In this document: piece after piece, positions 38,101 through 50,100 of the stretch | Numbering within the stretch: position 1 is the first letter of the stretch | Layout: every line of letters starts with the position of its first letter | Assembly: GCF_001426085.1 (NCBI RefSeq) | Contig: NZ_LMRR01000002.1 | Location: 215,038 to 279,037, forward strand | From: Rhodococcus sp. Leaf278 | GTDB lineage: Bacteria > Actinomycetota > Actinomycetes > Mycobacteriales > Mycobacteriaceae | DNA: 64,000 nucleotides | Direction: 5' to 3' | Position numbers and translations under genes: made by a program | Notes under the pieces: model-generated | Databases searched by the model: none | What the model was told of the DNA's origin: nothing | What the model saw: only the letters and a program-made list of their open reading frames with translations

Positions 38101-41100
38101 CCAACAAGTCCCGCAGAGCCTCCGGCGACCGTGAGGTGTAGTAGTCCACGACGACCACGGTGCCGCCGGTGGTGAGCGGCCCCCACAGCTCCCAGACCGA
38201 GAAATCGAAAGCGAAGGAATGGAACAGCGTCCACACGTCCTCGGGACCGAAGTCGAACTCGCTCTGCGTGTTCGCAAGCAGGCGAACGACATTGCGATGC
38301 GGAATCACCACGCCCTTGGGCTTACCGGTGGACCCCGACGTGTAGATCACGTAGGCGACGTGTGCGTCGGAGCGCGGTGAACGCAGTTCGGTCGGTTCCA
38401 ACGGCGCAGTGTCGACCGCCTCGTCGGACGAGTCGATCTCCACGCGCGGCAATGTCGTCGGTAGATCCACCTCGACCCCGGACCAGGTCAACAGGGCGGT
38501 AGGACGCGAGTCGGTCAGCACGAACTCGATGCGATCGAGCGGGTAGGACGGATCGATCGGGACGTAGCCGCCACCTGCTTTGAGCACCGCGAGCAAACCG
38601 ACGACGAGGTCGGTGGACCGCGGAAGCACCACGGCGACAAGGCTTTCCGGCCCCACTCCGACCGCCGACAGACGGCGGGCCAGTGCATTGGATGCCTCGT
38701 CGATCTGCCGGTAGGTCGAGCTGCGATCGCCGAACACCACGGCCACCGACTCGGGTGCCTCGGAGGCGCGAGCGGCGAACAGGTCCACCAGCGTATCCGG
38801 CGTATCCGCGACTGCGGGTGCCGTACGGGCAAGCGCCAGAACGTGGTCGCGCTCGGCGGTGTCCATCAACTCGATGGTTCCCACCGAAGCGCCGTAGTTC
38901 TCGGCGACCGTGTCGAGAATGCGCAGCAACCGGGTACCGAAGCTGTGGGCGGTGTCCTCGTCGTAGAGGTCGCGAGCATAGGTGACGTCGAGTCGCGTGC
39001 TGCCGTCGGCATTGTCGGTGAACGTGAACTGCAGATCGAACTTGGCCGTGACGATGTCGAGGTCGAGTCCGCGCACGTGCAGTCCGGGCAGCTCGAGTTC
39101 GGTCTGCTCCATGTTCTGCACCGTCAGCATCACCTGGATCAACGGGTGTCGCGCGGCCGAACGAGCCGGATCGAGAGCCTCGACGAGACGCTCGAACGGA
39201 ACGTCCGCGTGGCCGAAGGCCGACAGATCCGTATCCCGGACATGTTCCAGAGCAGCGACGAACGACGAATCCAAGGCAACGTCCGTGCGCAACACCAGGG
39301 TGTTGACGAACATGCCGATCACATCGTCCAGTGCCTCGTCGCCGCGGCCTGCGACCGGTGTACCGATCGCGATGTCCCGTTCACCCGACAGTCGCGCGAG
39401 CAGTACGGCGAGTGCGGTGTGCAGCACCATGAACAGAGACGACCGATGGTCGCGGGCCAGATCCACCAGGCTCGTACGGGTTGCAGCACCGACAGTCAGG
39501 ACGACGTTTCCACCGCGATACGACGAGGTGTCCGGGCGAGGCCGATCGCCGGGGAACGTGATTTCGTCGGGTAGTCCGGACAGCGTGCGCGACCAGTGCC
39601 GAATCTGCGTCGAGATCGGCGACTGCGAATTGTCCTCGGAACCGAGCTCCGCGAGCTGCCACAGGGTGTAGTCCACGTAGCGAACCGGCAGCGGTTCCCA
39701 GTTCGGTGCCACGCCGGAAGACCTGGCCCCGTAGGCGATCATCAGATCACGAGTCAACGGTCCCATCGAGTAGCCGTCGGCAGCGATGTGGTGGGTCACG
39801 AACGCCAGGACATGACGGTCCTGTTCGATCCGCAGCAGCGCTGCCCGCAGCGGCGGTGCCGTGGCGACGTCGAATCCGCCCATGAACAGATCGGTGAGTT
39901 CACCGACGATCTCGGCCTCGGTGACCGGACGGGCGCGAAGTTCCGGAACGACCTGCGCGGCGTCGACGATGACCTGCGACGCAGTTCCGTCGACCTCCGG
40001 ATAGACCGTGCGCAACGACTCGTGCCGCTCGACGACGTCGGCGACGGCAGCAGCCAAGGCATCGACGTCGAGCGTTCCGGTCAGCTCGATAGCGACCGGG
40101 AGGTTGTTCGTTGCGGCGTCGACGTCGAACTGGTTCAGGAACCACATGCGGCGTTGTGCGAGCGACAGCGGGACCGTATCTGGCAATTGGCTGCGCACCA
40201 ACGACTTTCGTCCCCGCGAACCGGACTGCTCGTCCAGCCGGGTTGCGAGCGCAGACACCGTGGCGGCCTCGAAAATTGCGCGAACCGACACGGTGGTGTC
40301 GAGTGCGACGCCGATACGCGACGCCACTCTCGTCGCCACCAGCGAATTTCCACCGAGTGCGAAGAACTCGTCGTCCGCACCCACACTGTCGACGCCCAGA
40401 ATCTCGCGGAACACATCGGACACGACGATTTCCGTGGCGGTGCTCGGTGCTCGGAACTCGCGTTGAACGATCTCGGGATCCGGTAGTGATCGACGATCGA
40501 GCTTGCCGCTCGGTGTGAGAGGCAGTGAATCGAGTACGACGAATGCCGCCGGGACCATGTACGAGATGAGCGAACGTGCGGCTGTCGCGGTCAGCTCGGC
40601 CGGGTCCAGGGTCGACCCCGGAGTGGGTACGACATAAGCGACGAGCTGGTCGCCGGTGACCTCGCTCGAATGAACGAGCACCACAGCCGATCCGACACCG
40701 GGATGGCGCCGCAACACAGTTTCGATCTCGCCGAGTTCGATACGAAGTCCACGGAGCTTGACCTGGAAGTCGGTGCGGCCGAGGTATTCGATCACCCCAC
40801 CCGATCCGGCTGCACCAGAACGGTTCTCGTCACGCCAACGCACCAGGTCGCCGGTGCGATACATTCTCTCGCCGCGCTCGCCGTACGGGTCGGCGACGAA
40901 TCGGTCGGCGGTCAGGTCGGCACGGTCCAGATATCCGCGCGCCAACTGCACGCCCGCGAGATAGAGCTCGCCTGCAACTCCGGGTGCCACCGGCCGCAAG
41001 CGTGGATCCAACACGTACGTCCGGGTGTTCCACACCGGGGCACCGATCGGCACCACGTCGAGGTCGGCCTCGGTCACGTCGTATGACGTCACCTCGACCG

Positions 41101-44100
41101 CAGCCTCGGTCGGACCGTACAGATTGTGCAGCGTCGTGTTCGGCAAGACGGCCCGGAGCCGAGCGCCCACCCCTGCGGAGAGGGCCTCACCGGACGCGAA
41201 CACCATCCGCAGCGACTCGGCGCGCGAAACACCGTCCTCGCCGACGAACACCTCGAGCAGTGCAGGCACGAAATGAGCAGCGGTGATGGATCGTTCGACG
41301 ATGAGGTCGACAAGATACGTCGGGTCGCGGTGACCGTCCGGTTTCGCGATCACCAACGTCGCACCGATCTGCAGCGGGAAGAACAGCTCCGGTACGGACA
41401 CGTCGAATGTCACCGGAGTCTTCTGCAGCATCACGTCGTCGGCGGTCAGAGGGAAGTGCTCTCGCATCCACGACAGGCGGTTGACGATGGACATGTGTGC
41501 CACGGCAACGCCCTTGGGGACTCCGGTGGAGCCCGAGGTGAAGATGACGTAAGCCGCATTCGACGGCAGCAGTGGGGCGCGTCGATCCGCGTCGAGGATC
41601 GGAGCGTCCGACACGTCGAGGTTCTCGGCGGAATTCTCGGCGATGTCCAGGGCGGGAACACTCGCGTCGAAGGTGAACCCGTCGCGGCCGGTCGTCAGAA
41701 TGCACACGGGTGCCGCAGTATCGAGAATGTGGCCGGTACGTTCGGCAGGCTGATCCGGATCGATGGGGACGTAGGCACCGCCGGCCGTCACGATGGCATG
41801 AATGGCGACCAGCAGCTCTATCGACCGGCGAGCGGCGACGGCAACCGATGTCTCCGGCCCGACTCCGCGAGCGATCAGCACGCGAGCGAGTCGGTTGACG
41901 CGACTCGAGAACTCCGCGTACGTCAGTGACTCACCCTCGAACACCAGAGCCGTTGCGCCCGGCGTCTTCTCGACTTGGGCCTCGAGCAACGACACCAAGG
42001 TCTGCGAGCGGTCGACGGGGTGTTCGGTGTCGTTCCACTCACGGAGAACTCGAGTGCGTTCGCTGTCGTCGAGAAGCTCGATCTCGCCGACCACGGCCGT
42101 GGGGTTCTCCGCTACCGAACCCAGAACGGTGACGAGTCGCTCGCACAGGACGAGGACGGTGTCCTCGTCGAACAGATCGGTCGCGTAGGTGACGTCGACG
42201 ACCATGCCCTGAGGGGCACCGGCCGGACCGATCTTTTCCACGAACGTGAATTGGAGATCGAACAGCGAGACCACGGTTTCGAAGTCGACGGTGGACACCG
42301 ACAATCCCGGCAGTTCCAGATCTTTCTGACCCAGGTTCTGGAACGCGAGAACCACCTGCACGAGGGGGTGACGCGCCGTTGAACGGGCAGGATTCAGGAT
42401 CTCGACGAGCCGCTCGAACGGAACGTCGACATGTGCCAGCGCCGACAGATCGGTCTCGCGAGCATCGGCGAGCACCTGGTCGAACCGGCGGGCGGTATCG
42501 ATCTCGGTTCGAAGGACGAGAGTGTTGACGAACATACCGATCAGGTCGTCGAGTGCGGCCTCGCCGCGACCGGCGACCGGAGTTCCGATCGCGATGTCGG
42601 CTTCACCGGACAATCGCGACAGCAGCACGGCCAGCGAGGTGTGGACCACCATGAACAGCGAGGCGTTCTCGGCTCTCGCGGCGTCGATCAGGCCGCGATG
42701 CAGATCCTCGTCGATGGAGAATCGCACCAGCGCACCATTGTTCGAGGCGACGGCGGGTCGCGGTCGATCCGAAGGCACGTCCAACTGGTCGGGTAGACCG
42801 GCCAGTGCCGTTGTCCAGTAGTGGATCTGCTGCGAGACGATGGAGGTGGGATCGTTCTCGGACCCGAGCACCTCGCGCTGCCAGAGGCTGTAATCGGCGT
42901 AATCGACGGGCAGCGGAGACCAGTACGGCTCCTGGCTCATCGACCGCGCTGCATACGCATTCATCACGTCACGAGTCAGCGGGCCCAACGAGAATCCGTC
43001 GGCCGCGATGTGGTGGACGACGAATACCAACAGGTGCTCGGTAGGACTGACCTCGAACAGCCTCGTCCGGAACGGGAGATCCTTGGACAGGTCGAAGCCG
43101 GTGGTGGCCAATTCACGCATCGCGTCCGCCACGTCGTGTGCGGCTATGTCGACAGGCGTCAGGTCGGGGGTGGCCGACTGCGCGTCGACGATGACCTGAT
43201 GAGCGGTGCCATCGGTCTCGGGGAACACCGTGCGCAGAGACTCGTGCCGAGCAACGACATCGGACACGGCGATCTGCATCGCGCGGCGGTCGAGCAGACC
43301 GGACAGACGTACGGCGATCGGGATGTTGTTGGCGGCCGATTCCACGTCGAACTTGTTCAGGAACCACATGCGCTGCTGGGCCAACGAGAGCGGTATGTGT
43401 TCCGGACGCTCCTGCGAAACCAGTGGCGGGCGACTACCGGTAGCGACCAGCGTGCCCAACCGAGCAGCAAGGTCGGTCACGGTCGACGTGTCGAAGAGCT
43501 CTCGCACCGCGATGCGAGTATCCAGTGCGACACCCAGCCGAGACACCAACTGTGTTGCGATGAGCGAGTTACCGCCGAGATCGAAGAAGTCGTCGTCGAG
43601 ACCGACCCGCTCGATACCGAGCACCTGAGCGAAAACGTCGGCGACGACACGTTCGATGTCGTTCGTGGGCTCCCGGTACTCGGTCACCTCGAAGGCGGGA
43701 TCGGGCAGGCTCTTTCGATCGAGCTTTCCGCTCGCGCCCAGTGGGAACTCCGCGAGCACGATCAGGGTCGACGGCACCATGTATTCCGCGAGCCGAGCCC
43801 GCAGCGACGCCAGGACGGCTCCGGTGTCCACCGAGGCACCGGACGGCACGACGTACCCGACCAGTTGCTCGCGACGCACGACGACGACCGCCTGAGAGAT
43901 CGAACGTTGCGCCAGCAGCGCCGACTCGATCTCGCCGAGTTCGATGCGCAGGCCGCGAAGCTTGACCTGGAAGTCGGAGCGTCCGACGTATTCCAGTTCG
44001 CCGTGCCGGTTCCAGCGCACGACGTCGCCGGTGCGATAGAGGCGCGCGCCGGCCGTCGCGAACGGATGCGCCACGAACCGATCCGCGGTCAGGTCCGGTC

Positions 44101-47100
44101 GCCCGACGTAGCCCCGAGCCAACTGTGCACCCGCGAGGTACAGCTCACCCGCAACACCGACAGGAGTGGGGTTCAACCGTGAATCCAGCACATAGACCGC
44201 GCTGTTCCACACCGGAGCACCGATCGGCATGACATCCGAGTCTTCGTCCGTCACTGCGTGGTACGTGACATCGACGGCAGCCTCGGTGGGTCCGTACAGG
44301 TTGTGCAGCCCTACGCCCTTCACCGCACGGCGCAGCGCGAGGGCCGTAGTGGGAGGCAGGGCTTCGCCGGAGGCGAAGACCAAGCGCAACGACGCACCCG
44401 ACGCGCGGCGGCGCTCCACTTCGGGGACGAACACCGACATCATCGACGGCACGAAGTGCACCACTGAAACATGCTCGCGTGCAATGACATCCAGTAGATA
44501 CAGCGCATCACGGTGGCCGTCGGGAATCGCGATGGCCACCGAAGCACCGTTCTGCAACGCCCAGAAGAACTCCCACACCGACACATCGAAGGTCGACGGT
44601 GTCTTCTGCAGCACCACGTCCTCGGCGGTCAGTGGGTACTCGTCCTGCATCCACAACAGTCGATTGACGATCGCATCGTGTGAGACCCCGACACCCTTGG
44701 GGCGGCCTGTCGATCCCGACGTGAAGATCACATATGCCGTGTTCGTGGGTCGTAGCGGAGAGATTCGATCGGCATCGGTCAGCGGAGCCGAGGACAGCGT
44801 CGACACGTCGAGCGTATCGATGTCGATCGTCTCGACGCCTGCGAATTCGACATGATCTCGCGACGTGGACAACACCCGTACCGGCGCAGCCGTGGCCACG
44901 ATGTACTCGTTGCGGTCGGCCGGCTGCTTGGGGTCGATCGGGACGTAGCCCGCCCCCGCCTTGACGATCGCATACATACCGACGAACAGATCGAGGCTAC
45001 GACCGACAGCGAGCCCGACGAGCGAGTCGGGGCCCACACCCAACGACACCAGATGCCGCGCAAGACGATTCGCACGCGCAGCGAACTCCGCGTACGTCAA
45101 CTGCTCACCCTCGAACACCAGTGCCTGCGCGTCGGGAGTCGCGACGACCTGACGGTCGAACAGGTCGACGAGCGTCACGTGCTCGGGCACATCGTGTGCG
45201 GTGTGGTTCCACGCGGTCACGACTCTCTCGCGCTCACCGTCGTCGAGAAGATCGATGTCGCCCACCGACACCGAAGGATCGGCCACCACAGCGGTCAGCA
45301 TCCGCACGAAACGATCGGAGAAGCCGCGTACCGTCTCGGCATCGAACAGGTCGGTCGCGTACGTCAACTCGGCGGCCATGCCCTGTCCGCGTCCGTCTAC
45401 TCCGATGGACTCGGTGACGGTCAACTGGAGATCGAACTTCGCCACCTCGGCGTCGAGCGCGACGCTGTCCACCGACAGACCTGGGAGGTCCACGTGCGTA
45501 CGGGTGAGGTTCTCGAACGAGAGCATCACCTGGAAGAGCGGATGCCGTGCTTGCGAACGAGACGGATTCAGCACCTCGACCAGCCGCTCGAACGGAAGAT
45601 CGGCGTGCCCGAACGCGCCGAGCGCCACTTCCCTCGCGCGCCCGATCTGCTCCGAGAACGTGCGACCCGCTTCGATGTCGGTACGCAGTACCAGGGTGTT
45701 GACGAACATGCCGACCACGTCGTCCAGGGCTGCGTCGCCGCGACCGGCGACCGGGGTACCGATCGCAATGTCCTCGGTGCCCGAGAGTCGTGCGAGCAGG
45801 ACTGCCAGTGCCGCGTGGACGACCATGAACAGTGACGCGTTGTGCGTGTGGGCCAGCGCAGAGAGGCCACGATGGACCTCGGCCGGCACCTCGAACCTGA
45901 TCGACGAACCCTGGTAGGACTGACGATTCGGGCGAGGCCGATCGGTCGGCAGATCGAGCTGATCCGGCAACCCTGCCAGCATCCGAGCCCAGTAGTCGAC
46001 CTGGCCGGAGATGAGCGATTGCGGATCGTCCTCCGACCCGAGGACCGAGCGCTGCCACAGGCTGTAGTCGGCGTACTGGACCTCCAACGGCATCCATGCC
46101 GGGTTCTCCCAGGCAGTTCGTGAGGCATACGCGATCATGATGTCGCGCGCCAGCGGACCCATCGACCATCCGTCGGCCGAAATATGGTGCACCACCATGG
46201 CAATGACGTGTTCGCGAGGGCCGATCTCGAAGAGTCGGGCCTGAATCGGGACATTGACGGTCACGTCGAACGTCGTCGACGCCAACGTGAAAACCTGCCG
46301 CTGGATATCGGCCGCGGACGTCGGAATCGGCATCAGGTTCGGCACCGTCTGAGCGGCGTCGAGAATGGACTGCTGCGGGCCGTGGGCGGTATCGGGATAC
46401 ACCGTGCGCAGCGACTCGTGCCGGTCGATCACGTCCATGATCGCAACCTGGAGCGCCGCGACATCGAGTTCGCCGGTCAACTTCAATGCGAACGGAATGT
46501 TGTATGCGGTGGAATCGGCGTCGAACCGGTTGAGGAACCACATTCGCTGCTGCGCCAGCGACAGCGGAATACGCTCCGGGCGCACTGTCGCGACGAGCGC
46601 GGTGCGTCCACCTTCCCCTGCGGCCTGCTCGACGCGCACGGCAAGCAGGGCAACCGTCGAGGCCTCGAACAGCATGCGCACCGGTACGGTCGCATCGAGA
46701 GCGACTCCCAGGCGCGAGACCACCTGCGTGGCAATCAGCGAATTACCGCCGAGTTCGAAGAAGTCGTCGTCGAGACCCACGCGTTCCACGCCGAGAACGT
46801 CTGCGAACACGTCGGCGACGATCTCCTCGATCGGTGTCGTGGGAGCGCGGAACTCGCGCACCTCGAACACCGGAGCCGGCAGTGCCCGGCGATCGAGCTT
46901 ACCGTTGACCGTCAGCGGAATCGCGTCCAGCACAACGAATGCCGACGGCACCATGTATTCCGGAAGGGCTGTCGCGATACCGGACCTGAGGTCCTCGATG
47001 TCCACGATCGGTCGACCCTCGACCGCAGCGGAGACCACGTATGCGACAAGACGCGCCGCACCCGGCGAATCCTCACGGACGACGACGGCAGCCTGAGTGA

Positions 47101-50100
47101 CCGTCGGCTGGGCCGTCACCGCAGCCTCGACCTCGCCGAGCTCGATGCGGAATCCGCGCACCTTGACCTGATCGTCCGAGCGTCCGAGGTATTCGAGCTC
47201 ACCCCCGGCATTCCATTGCGCCAGGTCACCCGTTCGGTACAGGAGCGAGCCGTCCTCGGACCCCGAGGCGAACGGGTTCGCCACGAAACGAGTCGACGTC
47301 AGGTCTCGGCGACCCAGGTAGCCGCGAGCGAGTTGTCCACCACCGACGTACATTTCGCCGGGAACACCCACCGGGACCGGATGTAGTCGGGTGTCGAGCA
47401 CGAACACGCGCAGACCCGCGATCGGCTTGCCGACCACCGACGCACTGTTCCCGAGGGACGCAGAACCGAGCTGTCGGTAGGACACGTGGACAGTGGTCTC
47501 GGTGATGCCGTACATGTTGATCAAGCGCGGCGCGGTGTCCCCGTGCCGCTCGAACCACCCGCTGAGCCGGCGCTGTTCGAGTGCTTCACCGCCGAAGATC
47601 ACGTACCGAAGCGACAGCTCGCCGCCGTCCGTTGCCGCGACGCGATCGGCCTCGGAGAGCTGATAGAACGCCGAAGGCGTCTGGTTGAGCACGGTCACTC
47701 GCTCGTCGACGAGCAACCGGTGGAATGCCTCCGGCGATCGCGAGGTGAAGTAGTCCACGACCACCAGCGTGCCGCCGTAGAGCAACGGGCCCCACAACTC
47801 CCACACCGAGAAGTCGAATGCATAGGAGTGGAACATCGTCCACACGTCGTCGGCACCGAAGCCGTAGACCGAATCGGTGTTGGCGAGCAGCCGAACCACG
47901 TTGCGATGCGGCACCATCACGCCTTTGGGGCGACCGGTCGAGCCCGAGGTGTAGATGACGTAGGCGACGTTGTCGGGCCGCAGCGGACGCACCCGATCCT
48001 CGTCGGTGACACGCGCATTCGATTCCGCCGAGAGGTCGATCGTGTCGAGATCGAGCAGCTCTGTACCGATACGAGATTCGACGTCCGAAGGCAGCTCTAC
48101 CCGGTTCGCACCGGAGAACAGAATCGACGTGGGTCGTGCATCGTCGAGCATGTACTCGACGCGGTCGAGCGGGTAGCTCGGGTCCACCGGTAGGTACCCG
48201 CCACCGGCTTTGACCACCGCAACGAGAGCGACGATGAGCTCTGCCGACCTGGGCAGAGCGACCGCGACCAGGCTCTCGGGACCGACTCCGCTGGAAATCA
48301 GCACTCGCGCAAGACGATTGGTACGTGCATCGAACTCGGCGTACGTCATCGACGTGCCATCGAAGCGAACTGCGACTCCGTTCGGGTTCGCGGACGCCGC
48401 TGCGTCCAGAAGGTCGACCAGCGTCACCTCTCGGGAGACGTCGACTCCCGACACGTTCCACTGCGATGCCACGCGCTCGTACTCCGCGGCATCGACGATG
48501 TCGACGTCACCGACCGGAACCGTCGGGTCATCGGTGACGGCACCCAGAATGTCGAGGAACCGACGGGCGAAACTGTCCACGAGTTCTGCGTCGAACAGAT
48601 CCGTCGCGTACTCGAACACCGCGTCGATGCCCGCCGGCACACCGTCGTCCAGATGCTCGGTCAGCCACAGCTGTACGTCGAATTTGGCGATGGGGACGTC
48701 GAATTCGGCAGCCACCGCGCGGAGTCCGCCGACCGTGAGCTCCCGCGACATCGCCGATTCCAACGAGATCGCAACCTGGAACAACGGATGCCTGGACGTC
48801 GAGCGGACCGGGTTGAGGACCTCGACGAGTCGCTCGAACGGAACATCCGCATGGGCGAATGCAGACAAGTCGGTGTCGCGGACTCGTTCCAGGAGTTCCT
48901 CGAACGTCAACCCTGGATCGACATCGGAGCGCAGTACCAGGGTGTTGACGAACATGCCGACCAGATCGTCGAGCGCGGGCTCACCGCGACCCGCCACCGG
49001 CGCTCCGATGGCAATGTCGGTGGTACCGCTCAGTCGGGCGAGTAACAGCGCGTACGCCGCCTGCATCACCATGAACAGCGAGGCGTTGTTCGCGCGCGCC
49101 AGCTGCGTCAGCGAGGCGTGCAGGTTCGCCGGAACGTCGACGCGCAGCTTGCTGCCCGCGTTCGAGGACACGGCGGGGCGGGGCCTGCTCGACGGCAGGG
49201 ACAGCTGGTCCGGCAGATCCTCGAGAGTCGCGCTCCAGTAAGCGATTTCGCGGGATGCCATCGACAGCGGATCGGTCTCGGGACCGAGCACAGCCCGTTG
49301 CCACAACGCATAGTCCGCGTACTGGACCTCGAGCGGCGTCCATTCCGGTGCGCGCCCGTTGATCCGGCTCGCGTAGGCCACGAGCACGTCCCGTGCGAGC
49401 GGACCGAACGACGCGCCATCAGCGGCGATGTGGTGCAGCACCATGGCGAGTTCGTGTTCGGTCGGTGAGATCTCGAAGAGCGCGATTCGGAAGGGTGTGT
49501 CGACCGTGACGTCGAATCCCTTTCCGACCAATTCGTGCAAGTGACCGCCCAGATCACGCCTTTCGATGCGCACCGGCTGAATGGTCGCCGGGGTTCGAGC
49601 CGCCTCCAGCACGACCTGCTCGGGTGAACCGTCCACCTCGGGGTACACGGTCCGCAGTGTCTCGTGTCGATCGACGACGTCGGCGAATGCAGCCGACAGG
49701 GCGACCACGTCGAGGGGTCCGGTCAGACTGACGGAAAAGGGCAGGTTGTATACCGCGGTGGTGGGGTCGAAACGGTTGAGGAACCACATCCGTTGCTGCG
49801 CAGGCGAAAGCGGGATGCGCTCGGGCCGTTCCTTGGCCTCCAACACCGGTACGTCCGCTCCGAGCCGGGCGGCCGATTCCGCCCTGGCCGCGAGCGCTCC
49901 GACAGTGGGTGCCTCGAACAGCTCTCGAACGCCGAGCCGCACTCCCAGCGCACTGCCCACACGGGTCACCAACTGGGTAGCGATCAGCGAGTTGCCGCCG
50001 AGCTCGAAGAAATCCTCGTCCAAGCCGACCTTGGAGGCCCCGAGCAGATCCTCGTAGATGCCCGCTACCACGTAGTCCGCGCGGCTCTTCGGTGCCCGAT

